A stretch of 64,000 bases of DNA, from the NCBI RefSeq assembly GCF_000617845.2, contig NZ_DF820425.1, forward strand, positions 6,764,741 through 6,828,740. Reading direction: 5' to 3'. The position numbers and the translations under genes are program-made. The notes beneath the pieces were generated by a model, which made no database searches, had not been told where the DNA came from, and saw nothing but the letters and a program-made list of their open reading frames with translations. This DNA is from Bradyrhizobium sp. DOA9 (GTDB taxonomy: Bacteria; Pseudomonadota; Alphaproteobacteria; Rhizobiales; Xanthobacteraceae). Shown here piece by piece: positions 8,414 through 17,564 of this stretch; the stretch's first letter is position 1, and each line of letters starts with the position of its first letter.

Positions 8414-8926
8414 TCGACGCGATCAAAATACAGCGCCGGGAAGGTAGGGGCTCTGCCTCACTGATGCAGCCCGCTAAACCTTGTCCCGGCGTGCCGTTCG
8501 CGGTTTCCGCCGCTATGCGATAGTCCGAACGAGCTCCATCGCAATTAACGCGGCTGGATTTGCGGAGGTGGTGTCATAGACCTCCCCTTGCTCATGAGAT
8601 GGACGTTGCGCGTCGCTTGTTTGCGACCACGATGATGCTCCTCCTGGGACACAAAACTGTCAAGCAAGATCAATGATCTGGCGATCACATTTGACGACTT
8701 GAGTTCCCGGCACGGCCGGATGTGTAAATCGTTTCCGCGCGAAGTGAGGAATTTCAGAAGGTCGCGGGATGGTGACATCATGCCCCTGTTTTGCCCGACG
8801 GGTCAAATCCGCTTCGTAAAATCCGCATTAAAATGACCCCGTCCTACAAGCCATTGATTCTGCTATGCCCGGCTACTGTGCATGGGGTTGTTTTCGCACT
8901 TTTTTGTCGCGCGACGGGCCGGTCGC
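8414..8926. other. gene-poor stretch
   Basis: No convincing gene was seen in these 513 bases. A minus-strand frame at 8545-8781 has poor codon bias. The 17-base word CCTGTTTTGCCCGACGG at 8785-8801 recurs, inverted, at 51513-51529. The AT content is locally higher than in the flanking genes. Confidence 0.6.
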
Positions 8927-9964
8927 CTAGAGAAACATCTCCGCCAGGTCGACCGTCGAGGCTCTTCCGATCTGGTCGAAGTTTCGCGCCAGCCAGCTTC
9001 GCGCCGCCTCGCGGCCCTCGTCGCGCAGCCGGCACAACAGGCTCCATTCGGGGTGGAATTGCGTGGCCGTGCCGAGCTGCGACATCAACACGTCGTTGCC
9101 GATCCAGTGCATGAACATGCGGCTATGCTTGCTGCTGTCGAGTTCGCCGTCGTCGATCAACCGGGTGGCAAAGGCGATCGCGCGCATCTCGCGCATCAGG
9201 GACGAATTGAAGCTGATCTCGTTGATGCGGTGCAGGACATCGGCGGCGCTGGCCGGCAGCTCGTCGCGCCGGATCGCCGTCACTTGCACGATGATGACGT
9301 CGTGACTGCCCTTGCGGTAGATCAACGGATAGATCGCGGGATTGCCGAGATAGCCGCCGTCCCAGTAATGCTCGCCATCGATCTCGACAGCCTGGAAATA
9401 GGGCGGCAGGCAGGCCGACGCGAGCACGGTTTCAGCCGTGAGCAGCGGGCTCTGGAACACCTTGATCTTGCCGGTACGGACGTTGGTGGCGTTGAGAAAC
9501 AGCTGCGGCGCATCCGGCGAGGAATTGAGCCGGTCGAAATCGACCACGCGCTGCAGCAGCGCGCGGAGCGGATTGAAATGAAAGGGATTGAGCAGGTTCG
9601 GCGGCAGCGTGTGCGTCAGCGTGTGGATGAAGGCGTGAACCGGATGATATTCCGGCGGCAGCTTCAGGGCCTGGATCCACTGGTTCAGCGGCGACATCAG
9701 ATCGTACGCCATGTCCATGCGCGACACTTCGTACCAGAATGCGTGCAGGCTCTCCCGCGCGGCCTCCGCGCCTCCATGCGCCATGCCGGAGGCCATCGCC
9801 ACCGCATTCATGGCGCCGGCACTGGTGGCGCTGATCGCCTCGATCGCGAGCCTGCCGTCCTCGAGCACCTGGTCGAGCACGCCCCAGACGAAGGCGCCGT
9901 GCGCGCCGCCGCCCTGGAGCGCGAAGTTGACGTTCTTGCAGTTGGTGGTCCCGCTGGCTGTCAC
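8927..9964 (-). CDS. patatin-like phospholipase with C-terminal DUF3734
   Basis: A 345-residue acyl hydrolase of the patatin family. The GTG start at 9964 overlaps the stop of the PPK2 gene (GTGA), so the two are translationally coupled. The oxyanion loop GGGAHGAF is at residues 18-25, the nucleophile Ser48 sits in ATSAGAM (usual form GxSxG, here with Ala in the first place), and the catalytic Asp is in WDGGYLGNP. The C-terminal 100 residues (ending STVDLAEMF) fit DUF3734, found in many proteobacterial patatins. It probably cleaves acyl chains from membrane lipid in the cytoplasm. The pairing with polyphosphate kinase is unexplained. Confidence 0.85.
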   Translation of the reverse strand: MTASGTTNCKNVNFALQGGGAHGAFVWGVLDQVLEDGRLAIEAISATSAGAMNAVAMASGMAHGGAEAARESLHAFWYEVSRMDMAYDLMSPLNQWIQALKLPPEYHPVHAFIHTLTHTLPPNLLNPFHFNPLRALLQRVVDFDRLNSSPDAPQLFLNATNVRTGKIKVFQSPLLTAETVLASACLPPYFQAVEIDGEHYWDGGYLGNPAIYPLIYRKGSHDVIIVQVTAIRRDELPASAADVLHRINEISFNSSLMREMRAIAFATRLIDDGELDSSKHSRMFMHWIGNDVLMSQLGTATQFHPEWSLLCRLRDEGREAARSWLARNFDQIGRASTVDLAEMFL

Positions 9965-10890
9965 TTTGCTTGCTTCTTGCCTCCCGTCCCCTCTTTCTCC
10001 AGCGCCTTGCGCACCTGCTCGAACTCCTCCAGCGAGGCCTTGTCGGCACGGGGGAAGCGCAGGTCGAGCTTCTCCAGCTCGGCATTGATCACCGAGCCGA
10101 TCACGACGCGGGCGAACCATTTGTGGTCGGCGGGCACGACGTACCAGGGCGCATGGGCAGTTGCCGTGTGCCGGACGATGTCCTGGTAGACCGCCTGATA
10201 GCGCGGCCACAGCGCGCGCTCCTTGATGTCGTCCATGGAGAACTTCCACTGCTTGGCCGGATCCTCCAGCCGTTCGAGAAAGCGCTCGCGCTGCTCTTCC
10301 TTGGAGACGTTGAGGAAGAACTTCAGCACCACGGTGCCGTTGCGGCAGAGATAGCGCTCGAAGGCGGAGATGTCCTCGACCCGCTCCTTCCAGATGTTCT
10401 TGGTGACCAGCTTCGGCGGCAGCTTCTCCTTGGCGAGAATCTCGGGATGCACGCGCGTCACCAGGCATTCCTCGTAATGCGAGCGGTTGAAGATGCCGAT
10501 ATGGCCGCGCTCCGGAAGCGCGACCGCATGACGCCAGAGGAAGTCGTGGTCGAGCTCCTTGCTGCTCGGCGCCTTGAAGGCATGGACCTCGCAGCCCTGC
10601 GGATTGATGCCCTCGAAGATCGCCTTGATCGCACTGTCCTTGCCACCGGCGTCCATGGCCTGGAACACGATCAGCAGCGACCAGCGGTCCTGCGCGTAAA
10701 GCTTCTCCTGAAATCCGACCAGCCGCTTCTTGTTGGCATCGAGAATCGCGAGCGCCTTCTCCTTGTCGAGACCGCCCTTCTCGTCGGTCTTGTGGTCCTT
10801 GAGGTGAAACTTGCCGGAGCCGTCGTAGCGGAACGGCCTGATGTAACGGTCAAGTTCCTGGGCGAGCGACTTGGACGGCTTTTTGCTCAT
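9961..10890 (-). CDS. ppk2: PPK2-family polyphosphate kinase
   Basis: A 309-residue enzyme that moves phosphate between polyphosphate and nucleotides. Walker A is MDAGGKDSAIK (79-89), with ROUGHLY INTACT lid and Walker-B-like segment GHIGIFNRSHYEE and the arginine-rich lid WKFSMDDIKERALWPRYQ. This arrangement is typical of single-domain PPK2 proteins that make NTP from NDP (or NMP) and polyphosphate. The start at 10890 lies 41 bases inside the 3' end of livM, and the stop overlaps the patatin start, so it is the middle gene of a tightly packed minus-strand run. Ribosome-binding signal is weak. Confidence 0.9.
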   Translation of the reverse strand: MSKKPSKSLAQELDRYIRPFRYDGSGKFHLKDHKTDEKGGLDKEKALAILDANKKRLVGFQEKLYAQDRWSLLIVFQAMDAGGKDSAIKAIFEGINPQGCEVHAFKAPSSKELDHDFLWRHAVALPERGHIGIFNRSHYEECLVTRVHPEILAKEKLPPKLVTKNIWKERVEDISAFERYLCRNGTVVLKFFLNVSKEEQRERFLERLEDPAKQWKFSMDDIKERALWPRYQAVYQDIVRHTATAHAPWYVVPADHKWFARVVIGSVINAELEKLDLRFPRADKASLEEFEQVRKALEKEGTGGKKQAK

Positions 10891-11869
10891 GAGCGCGGGG
10901 CACCTTGCGTTGCAACTTCAATCGGTCGAGCAAGCTACCAAGGATGCCCTTGGGAAGGAATATGATGAAGAGCACGAGCAGCACGCCGTAGACGAGATTG
11001 TCCCAGCCGACCGCCTTGGTGCCGAAACCGATGCGCAGCGTTTCCGCCAGCAGGATGGTGATGATGGCGCCGACGGTCGGGCCGAGCGAGACGAACAGCC
11101 CGCCGACGATCGCGGCGAACACCATCTGCAGCGAGACCGCGATGCCGCTGACCGTGTCGGGGGTGATGAACATCTGGTACTGGCAGTAGATCGCGCCCGC
11201 CAAAGCCGTCATCAGCGCGCTGAGCAGCGTGATCTTCAGCTTCTCGGCGGTGACGTCGACGCCGGCCGCGGCCGCGGCGTCCTCGTCCTCCGAAATCGCC
11301 TCCAGCGCGTAGCGCGCCATGCTGCGGTCGACCCAGTGCCAGACCACGATGCCGAACAGCCAGACCCCGAGCGCGATCAGGTACCAGGTGGTCTTGTCGT
11401 CGAATTGCAGCGCCAGGAGCTTGTTACCGGAGGCGCGGTTCGGGGTGTAGCCGAGCGAGCCGCCGGTATAGTCGCGCGTCGCGGTGATGACCTGAAGCAC
11501 GATGCCCGACAGCGCCAGCGTCACCAGCACGAAGTAGTGCCCGGTGATGCGAAAGCGGAAGCAGGGATAGCCGACGATCAGCGCCAGCGCGCCGGCCGCC
11601 GCCATGCTGATGGGAATGCCGATCCACGGCGACAAACCTGCGTGATTCCACAACAGCGCGGTGACGTAGGCGCCGATCCCCATGAAGCCGCCATGGCCGA
11701 GCGAGACGAGGCCGAACCGCCCCATCATCGACCACGACGTATAGGCGAACGACCAGATCAGGATCAGCACCAGGATGTGCAGATGATAGGGGTCGCGGTA
11801 GACGAAAGGCAGCGCGACCAGCGCCGCCAGCCCCACGCCCCATGCAGCAAGCCGCCCCTGCCCCGTCAT
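10850..11869 (-). CDS. livM: branched-chain amino acid-type ABC transporter permease LivM
   Basis: A 339-residue inner-membrane permease with eight or more hydrophobic segments and the LivM family motif GRFGLVSLGHGGFMGIGAYVTAL near residue 50. The EAA-like cytoplasmic loop is ALEAISEDEDAAAAAGVDV. Its ATG at 11869 overlaps the livH stop (ATGA). It forms the translocation pore with LivH, driven by LivG and LivF, and is fed by the periplasmic binding protein encoded at 14241-15563. The basic C-terminal tail (KLQRKVPRAHEQK) overlaps the start of ppk2. Substrate could be branched-chain amino acids, amides or aromatic acids. Confidence 0.9.
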   Translation of the reverse strand: MTGQGRLAAWGVGLAALVALPFVYRDPYHLHILVLILIWSFAYTSWSMMGRFGLVSLGHGGFMGIGAYVTALLWNHAGLSPWIGIPISMAAAGALALIVGYPCFRFRITGHYFVLVTLALSGIVLQVITATRDYTGGSLGYTPNRASGNKLLALQFDDKTTWYLIALGVWLFGIVVWHWVDRSMARYALEAISEDEDAAAAAGVDVTAEKLKITLLSALMTALAGAIYCQYQMFITPDTVSGIAVSLQMVFAAIVGGLFVSLGPTVGAIITILLAETLRIGFGTKAVGWDNLVYGVLLVLFIIFLPKGILGSLLDRLKLQRKVPRAHEQKAVQVARPGT

Positions 11870-12747
11870 CGGCGCCTCGCAAGCAGGCCCGCGGGCCGGA
11901 TGAACATCATGACGATGAAGAAGGCGAAGGCGAGCACGTAGCCCCATTCGAGGTCGGAGAACAGGCCGCCGAGCGAGATGATCTCGGCGAACACGAAGGC
12001 GGCGATGAAGCCGCCGATGAAATTGCCGAGGCCGCCGAGCACGCAGATCAGGAAGGTGATCGGCCCGAACGACAGGCCGACGAAGGGATGCACGTCGTAT
12101 TGCAGCACCAGGAGGCAGGCGGCGAGCCCGGCGAGCGCGCCGCCGAGCGCGGACGTGATCAGGTAGATCCGCTTGGTGTCGACGCCCATCAGCGCCATGA
12201 TCTGCCGGTCCTGCGAAATGGCGCGGATCGCCGTGCCGGTGAAGGTGCGCGTCATGAACAGATAGACCGCGACCATGCCGACCAGCGCGGCCACGAAGGA
12301 CAGAAGTCGTGCGTAACTGAAGTTCATGTCGCCGAAAGCGAGCACCGGCAGGCGGATGCCGAGATTGCGGAAGTCGATGCCGAAGGCGACGGTGGCAAAG
12401 CTCTGCAGCACGAACAGCACCCCGCCGGTCGCGAGCAGCTGGTTGATCGGTGGTGCGGTCAGCAGCGGCGCGATGACCAGATAGTGCAGCGCCGCGCCGA
12501 GCACGGCCACCAGCAGGATCGTGAGCGGGGCGGCAACGAAATAGCTGATGCCGTAATACTGCACCATGAAATACATGCCGTACATGCCGATCATGACGAG
12601 CTCGGCGTAGCAGATCCAGGTCACGTCGATGACGCCGAAGATCAGGTTGAGCCCGAGCGCAAGCAGCGCCAGCACGCCGCCGAGCAGGATGCCGTTGATG
12701 ACGGCCTCCAGCAGGTAGATGTCGAATACGTCCAGCAACGCCTGCAT
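11866..12747 (-). CDS. livH: branched-chain amino acid-type ABC transporter permease LivH
   Basis: A 293-residue permease, nearly all hydrophobic helices, with the family's N-terminal signature GGVLALLALGLNLIFGVIDV and the coupling loop TAIRAISQDRQIMALMGVD. The ATG at 12747 lies 5 bases after the livF stop and its stop overlaps the livM start. It pairs with LivM as a heterodimeric pore. No distinct ribosome-binding site is visible, which fits translational coupling to livF. Confidence 0.9.
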   Translation of the reverse strand: MQALLDVFDIYLLEAVINGILLGGVLALLALGLNLIFGVIDVTWICYAELVMIGMYGMYFMVQYYGISYFVAAPLTILLVAVLGAALHYLVIAPLLTAPPINQLLATGGVLFVLQSFATVAFGIDFRNLGIRLPVLAFGDMNFSYARLLSFVAALVGMVAVYLFMTRTFTGTAIRAISQDRQIMALMGVDTKRIYLITSALGGALAGLAACLLVLQYDVHPFVGLSFGPITFLICVLGGLGNFIGGFIAAFVFAEIISLGGLFSDLEWGYVLAFAFFIVMMFIRPAGLLARRR

Positions 12748-12752
12748 GCCGA

Positions 12753-13457
12753 TCAAACCCCGAGATAAGCTTCCTTGACCGTGTCGCTCGCCAACATCTC
12801 GGCCGCACTGCCGGACGCGCGGATCGTGCCCGCCTCGATCAAATAGGCGCGGTCGACCACCTTCAGCACCTGCTGCACGTTCTGCTCGACGATCAGCACC
12901 GTCAACCCGCTGGCGCGGATCCGCTTCACCAGCTCGAACACCTGCTGCACCACGACCGGCGCCAGCCCCGCCGAGGGCTCGTCGAGCAGCAACAGTTTCG
13001 GATTGGACATCATCGCCCGGCCGATGGCGCACATCTGCTGCTCGCCACCGGACATGGTGCCGGCCATCTGGTGACGGCGCTCCTTCAGGCGCGGAAACAG
13101 GTCGAACACCACCTCTAGCCGCTCGGCGTAATGGTCCCGCGCCTCCTTCATGAAGGCGCCCATCTTGAGATTGTCGTCGACCGTGAGCTGTGGAAACAGC
13201 CGCCGGTTCTCCGGCACATGCGCGATGCCGAGGCTGACGATCTTGTGCGGCGGTGTCGCGACGACGTCGACGCCCTCCATCCTGATCGATCCGCGCGAGG
13301 GGCGGATCAGGCCGGAGATGACGCGCATCAAGGTGGTCTTGCCGGCGCCGTTGGGGCCGATCACGCCGACGGCTTCGCCGGCCTTCACGTCGAGATTGAC
13401 GTCGAACAGCGCCTGGAAGGTGCCATAGCCGGCATTGACGCCGCGAAGCTCCAGCAT
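12753..13457 (-). CDS. livF: ABC transporter ATP-binding protein LivF
   Basis: A 234-residue ATPase. Walker A GPNGAGKT, Q-loop in FPQLTVDDNL, signature MSGGEQQMCAIGRAMM, Walker B LLLLDEPSAGLAP and H-loop region VLIVEQNVQQ are all present. Length and the EQNVQ switch are typical of LivF rather than LivG. It starts 3 bases after the livG stop and hydrolyses ATP to power the LivHM pore. Confidence 0.92.
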   Translation of the reverse strand: MLELRGVNAGYGTFQALFDVNLDVKAGEAVGVIGPNGAGKTTLMRVISGLIRPSRGSIRMEGVDVVATPPHKIVSLGIAHVPENRRLFPQLTVDDNLKMGAFMKEARDHYAERLEVVFDLFPRLKERRHQMAGTMSGGEQQMCAIGRAMMSNPKLLLLDEPSAGLAPVVVQQVFELVKRIRASGLTVLIVEQNVQQVLKVVDRAYLIEAGTIRASGSAAEMLASDTVKEAYLGV

Positions 13458-13460
13458 CGG

Positions 13461-14228
13461 CTAGCCCCCTGCGCGGCGGCGCGCTTCGGCGGCCGCGGCC
13501 TGCGTGGTCTCGGCATCGGTGCCGAGATAGACCTCGATGACGCGCGGATCGCCCGCCACCGCGCTCGGCAGGCCTTCCGAGATCTTCTCGCCGTGATCGA
13601 GCACCATGACGCGGTCGACGACGCGCATCAACACGCCCATGATGTGCTCGACCCAGATGATGGTGATGCCGAGCTCGTCGCGGATGTTGCGCAGCATGTC
13701 CGCGGCCTGGTCCATCTCGGCCTCGTCGAGGCCGCCGAGGCTCTCGTCGGCGAGCAACAGCTTCGGCGCGGTGGCGAGCGCCTTCGCCAGCTCGAGCTTC
13801 TTCAGCCCTGCTGCGCCCAGCCCATCGACGCTGGCATGGCGGTCGGTCGGCAGGCCGACCATCGCCAGCGACCGTTCGGCCGCCTCCTCGGCCTTGGCGC
13901 GGCTGTGGCGGCCCTGGCCGTAGAAGCCGGCAAGCGCGACGTTCTCGAAAATGCTCAGGCGGCGGAAGGGCCGCGGGATCTGGAAGGTCCGCCCGATGCC
14001 GCTGTTGATGATCCGGTGCGGCGCGAGGCCCGCGATTTCGTGCCCGGAGAACATGATCGATCCGGAGGTCGGCGCCAGCGTGCCGGAGAGCATGTTGAAG
14101 ATCGTGCTCTTGCCCGAGCCGTTGGGGCCGATCAGGCCGAGGATCTCGCCCTGATCGACCTGGAACGAGACGTTGTTCACGGCGGTGAAGCCGCCAAACC
14201 GCTTCACCAATCCGCTGACTTCCAACAC
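13461..14228 (-). CDS. livG: ABC transporter ATP-binding protein LivG
   Basis: A 255-residue ATPase with Walker A GPNGSGKST, the LivG-type segment GIGRTFQIPRPF, and an ABC signature that departs from LSGGQ: the stretch reads GLGAAGLKKLELAKALA. Walker B is LLLADESLGGLDE with Ser where Pro is usual, and the switch is IIWVEHIMGVLM. The weakened signature is worth noting but is seen in other LivG-like proteins. First ATPase after the binding-protein gene, with a 12-base gap. Confidence 0.9.
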   Translation of the reverse strand: MLEVSGLVKRFGGFTAVNNVSFQVDQGEILGLIGPNGSGKSTIFNMLSGTLAPTSGSIMFSGHEIAGLAPHRIINSGIGRTFQIPRPFRRLSIFENVALAGFYGQGRHSRAKAEEAAERSLAMVGLPTDRHASVDGLGAAGLKKLELAKALATAPKLLLADESLGGLDEAEMDQAADMLRNIRDELGITIIWVEHIMGVLMRVVDRVMVLDHGEKISEGLPSAVAGDPRVIEVYLGTDAETTQAAAAEARRRAGG

Positions 14229-14240
14229 CGCAGCACCCCG

Positions 14241-15563
14241 TTATTGGTTGCTGTAGGTGGTGCCCTTGGGCAGCGGCAGCACGGCCTCGCGCTGCGCCTG
14301 GCTCTTGGGCCACACCACATAGGACTTGTCGTCGACGTATTGGATCACGACCGGGAACGAGCGCTCGTTCTGGCCGGCCATTGGCGAGCCTTCACCGTGG
14401 AATTTGACACCGAAGCCGAGCATGGTGCCGCCTTCGGGTATGTCGGTGTCCAGTGCGGCCTTGCGCAGGGAGTCGGGATCGACGCCGCCATATTTCTTGA
14501 TTGCTCGCGGCAGCACGTCGGTCAGGAACAAGTAGGTGTTGGACGCAGCCATGCCGACATGGGCCGAACGGATGGCCACGCCCGGCTTGCGCTTGTCGAA
14601 CTCCTCGCCAACCGCCTTGATGATCGGCGGCAGCTTCGGATCCATACTCTTCTGGTTGGCGAGCCAGATCGAGATCGGATCGGTGTTGAAGACGTAGTTG
14701 ACGTCGGCGCCCAGGCCTTCCTTCAGCTTCTCATAGACCCCGTAGCCGGCGCCATGTCCAACCAGTGCGCCGAACTTCAGCCCCTGTTCGCGGGCTTGCC
14801 GGAGCAACAGGGTGATGTCGGGATTATAGCCGGTATGGAAGACCACGTCCGGCTTGGCCCGCTTCAGCTTGGTGACCAGCGCAGACAGATCCGGGGCCGT
14901 CGCCGAATAGCCTTCTCTGAGCACGATGTTGAAACCGGCCTTCTTGGCACCGGCCTCGTTGCCTTTGGCGACGTCGACGCCGTAGGCGCCGTCCTCGTGG
15001 ATGATCGCGACCCGCAGGTCCTTCGGGTCCTTGCCCAGCTTTTCCTTGGTGTTCTGCGCAATGAAGTCCATCGTCATCATGCCGAACTGATCGCCGGAGG
15101 CCTGCGGGCGAAACACGTATTTGTAGTTCTTGTTTTCCAGCACCGCCGACGAAATGCAGGTCGTGATCCACATGAACTTCTTCAGCTGCTCGACGCGCGC
15201 GGCCACCGGCACGCATTGCGCCGAGGAGAAGAAGCCGAGCAGCATGTCGACCTTTTCCTGCTCGATCAAACGGATCGCTTCATTGATGGCGATATCCGGC
15301 TTGCTCTGGGCATCGGCATAGATCGCCTCGATCTTGTAGCCTTCGACGTCCTTCGCGCTGTACTGATCCAGCATGATCCTTGCGCCGGTGTATTGCAGCT
15401 CCGAGCCGCCGCCGGCGAGCGGGCCGGTCAGATCGTAGATGACCCCGATCTTGAGCTTCTTCTCTTGAGCCTTGTCTTGGGCCGCGGCAGACGCCGCCAA
15501 GCCCGTCGCTGATATCACGACCAACAGCCCACGTACCAAACGGGCAGCCATGCGCAGGCGCAT
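14241..15563 (-). CDS. periplasmic binding protein of the Liv-type ABC transporter
   Basis: A 440-residue type I periplasmic binding protein. ATG 15563 is chosen because GGGAGG lies 5 bases upstream. A signal peptide (LVRGLLVVISATGLAASAAAQ) is followed by LKIGVIYDLTGPLAG, the standard opening strand of this fold. Later landmarks are DMLLGFFSSAQCVPVA and VAIIHEDGAYGVDVAKGNEAGAKKAG. It is the first gene of the livGFHM run and would set substrate specificity, which I cannot deduce. In Bradyrhizobium relatives of this protein serve amides, urea or aromatic acids as well as branched-chain amino acids. Confidence 0.88.
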   Translation of the reverse strand: MRLRMAARLVRGLLVVISATGLAASAAAQDKAQEKKLKIGVIYDLTGPLAGGGSELQYTGARIMLDQYSAKDVEGYKIEAIYADAQSKPDIAINEAIRLIEQEKVDMLLGFFSSAQCVPVAARVEQLKKFMWITTCISSAVLENKNYKYVFRPQASGDQFGMMTMDFIAQNTKEKLGKDPKDLRVAIIHEDGAYGVDVAKGNEAGAKKAGFNIVLREGYSATAPDLSALVTKLKRAKPDVVFHTGYNPDITLLLRQAREQGLKFGALVGHGAGYGVYEKLKEGLGADVNYVFNTDPISIWLANQKSMDPKLPPIIKAVGEEFDKRKPGVAIRSAHVGMAASNTYLFLTDVLPRAIKKYGGVDPDSLRKAALDTDIPEGGTMLGFGVKFHGEGSPMAGQNERSFPVVIQYVDDKSYVVWPKSQAQREAVLPLPKGTTYSNQ

Positions 15564-15656
15564 CAAAACCTCCCTGGACGATTGTGCATTGCATTCTTGG
15601 TGCAATTTCTTCTGCCCATCACATGGGCTACGCGCGGCGATGTCAAGCCTCGCGCA

Positions 15657-16361
15657 TCAGCGCACCGCGAACTGCTGCTCGACGAAGGCCGTGACAAATC
15701 GCGGCATCGACGGCCTGAGATCGCCGGTCCCGCGCACCAGATGAATGGCCGACAGCTCCGGCTCGGTCTCGCGCGCAAGGTTGGCTTCGATCCGGGCGCG
15801 GGCCACATCGCCCGGCATGTCCAGGTTGATGACCTGCAACATCGCGATCGTGGGGCCGGTGACCACGCAGTGCCAGCCGGGCTCGATCCGGTAGTCGGCC
15901 GCGGTCAGGCCGGTCTCCTCGCCGAGCTCGCGGACGACGCTGCCGGGAATGTCGAGCGCGCCGTCCCTGACGTCGTCGAGATCCGGCGTTCCCGAGGGGA
16001 AGTAGATGCGGCCGGCATTGGCGGTGTGGGGCGCCATCTCGCCCATGATGAAGGCGCCGTCGGAGGCGCGCAACGCCCCCATGCCAAAGCCGTTGAACAC
16101 GGCCTTGTCGGGAAAGCCCCAGTCGCGCCAGGCGAGGAAGCTTGCGAAATCGGTCTCGAAATAGGTCGCCGTCAGGTGACCGTCGCTGAACACGGCATCG
16201 CGCCCGATCAGGACGCGGCCGTTCCAGATCTTCGGCCGCTCGCGCTGCTTCTCGGCGAAATGCGCCGCGATCTCGGCGCGGCGCTCCTCGGCGAACGGCC
16301 ACACGATCGGCCGCACCGCAAGATCGAGCGTCGTGACGCGATGAATGATTGGTGACGTCAT
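15657..16361 (-). CDS. NUDIX-like hydrolase with degenerate NUDIX box
   Basis: A 234-residue protein starting at ATG 16361 (MTSPIIHRV). The C-terminal half of a NUDIX box is clear, RELGEETGL, but the residues before it (DGALDIPGSVV) lack the Gly and Glu at the positions required by Gx5Ex7REUxEExGU. Otherwise it is a compact globular protein (FNGFGMGALRASDG, HCVVTGPTIAMLQV). It may hydrolyse a nucleoside diphosphate derivative weakly, or have lost activity. It sits between two ABC operons on the same strand with 28- and 93-base gaps. Confidence 0.75.
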   Translation of the reverse strand: MTSPIIHRVTTLDLAVRPIVWPFAEERRAEIAAHFAEKQRERPKIWNGRVLIGRDAVFSDGHLTATYFETDFASFLAWRDWGFPDKAVFNGFGMGALRASDGAFIMGEMAPHTANAGRIYFPSGTPDLDDVRDGALDIPGSVVRELGEETGLTAADYRIEPGWHCVVTGPTIAMLQVINLDMPGDVARARIEANLARETEPELSAIHLVRGTGDLRPSMPRFVTAFVEQQFAVR

Positions 16362-16389
16362 GACGCCCGATACCACGCCTTCGCGTCGG

Positions 16390-17415
16390 CTATTTGGCGC
16401 TCCCGGTGGTCTTCTTGGCCTGCTCGACGAATTTGTTGGTGAAGGTCTTGCTGACGTCGATCTTGGCGTTCGCCACCTCGGGCGAGCCGACACTGAACAC
16501 CGCGAGCACGGCGTCCGCCCCCTTCGGGTCCATCTTGCCGGTCTCGGAGTACATCGGGATCGTGTTCTTCAGTGCGGCAAGATAGAGGTCCTTGTTCTTG
16601 CCCACGGTCTCCTCCGGCATCTTCGCCATGATCTCCTCGGGGCTGTGGGAATGGATCCAGGCGAGCGTGGCGAGGATCGCGTTGGTGAGCGCCTGCGCCT
16701 CCTTCTCGTGACCATTGATCCAGGCCACGGTCGAATACAGTGCGCCGCCCGGATATTCGCCGCCGAAGGTCTCCAGCGTATCCTTCTGGGTGCGGGTGTC
16801 CGAGAGGATGCGCAGATCCTTGTGGCTGCCCTGCAGCACGGTCACGGACGGATCGAGCATCACGGCCGCGTCGATCTGGCCCTGCTGCATCGCGGCCACC
16901 GCGGTGGCGCCGAGGCCGACGCCGATCACGGCGACGCTGGTGGGATCGAGCCCGTTCTTCTTGAGCATGTATTTCAGAAAGAAGTCGGTGGAGGAGCCGG
17001 GCGCACTGACGCCGACCTTCTTGCCGGCGAGATCCTTGACCGACTTGATCTCGTTGGTGCGCGAGGGCGCGACCACCAGCACGAGGCCGGGGTAGCGGTC
17101 ATAGACCACGAAGGATTGCAGTTCCTGCTTCTTGGCGGCGAGATTGACGCAATGGTCGAAATAGCCTGAGACGACGTCGGCGCTGCCGCCGAGCACGGCT
17201 TTGAGCGCGTCCGAGCCACCCTTGAGGTCGACCAGCTCGACACTGAGGCCGGCCTTCTCGTATTCGCCAAGCTGCTTGGCCAGCACCGTGGGCAGATAGC
17301 ACAGGCAGGAGCCGCCGCCGACCGCGATGGTGACTTTGCTTTGCGCCGCGGCAAGCGAGCTGGTGAGCGTCAGCGCGAGCAGCGCGCCCGCGAGCCTGGC
17401 AATCGTGTTCTTCAT
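16390..17415 (-). CDS. SsuA/TauA/NMT1-type ABC binding protein
   Basis: A 341-residue exported protein. The start at 17415 follows GGAGGA by 6 bases. Signal peptide IARLAGALLALTLTSSLAAAQ, then SKVTIAVGGGSCLCYLPTVLAKQLGEYEK, the pattern of type II binding proteins of the nitrate/sulfonate/bicarbonate/pyrimidine-precursor group. GYFDHCVNLAAKKQ and GLGATAVAAMQQGQIDAAVM are family landmarks. The gene lies downstream of its permease and ATPase on the minus strand, an unusual last position, separated by 149 bases. Ligand unknown. Confidence 0.85.
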   Translation of the reverse strand: MKNTIARLAGALLALTLTSSLAAAQSKVTIAVGGGSCLCYLPTVLAKQLGEYEKAGLSVELVDLKGGSDALKAVLGGSADVVSGYFDHCVNLAAKKQELQSFVVYDRYPGLVLVVAPSRTNEIKSVKDLAGKKVGVSAPGSSTDFFLKYMLKKNGLDPTSVAVIGVGLGATAVAAMQQGQIDAAVMLDPSVTVLQGSHKDLRILSDTRTQKDTLETFGGEYPGGALYSTVAWINGHEKEAQALTNAILATLAWIHSHSPEEIMAKMPEETVGKNKDLYLAALKNTIPMYSETGKMDPKGADAVLAVFSVGSPEVANAKIDVSKTFTNKFVEQAKKTTGSAK

Positions 17416-17564
17416 TGGTTTCCTCCGTTCGGCCGGCGGCACCATAGAGCAGCGGGGCCGGCTTGAGAAGCACTGCTGAGCGGGCTGGCTATCGGCCCTT
17501 CGGCGCAATAGCATGCCCAACACAAGACCCGCATCGCATCGACGCGATCAAATTGGCTTGCTCC

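Noticed and set aside
8545..8781. A 78-codon minus-strand frame.
   Set aside because: Weak codon bias, no ribosome-binding site and no recognisable fold.
12753..14228. LivG as a dead ATPase because of its poor signature motif.
   Set aside because: Walker A and B are intact and related LivG proteins also depart from LSGGQ, so loss of activity cannot be claimed.
13131..15512. A 793-codon open frame on the plus strand.
   Set aside because: It lies antisense to livF, livG and the binding protein gene, which have clear motifs. Its product is a low-complexity Arg/His/Asp/Gln-rich sequence typical of the antisense frame of GC-rich genes.
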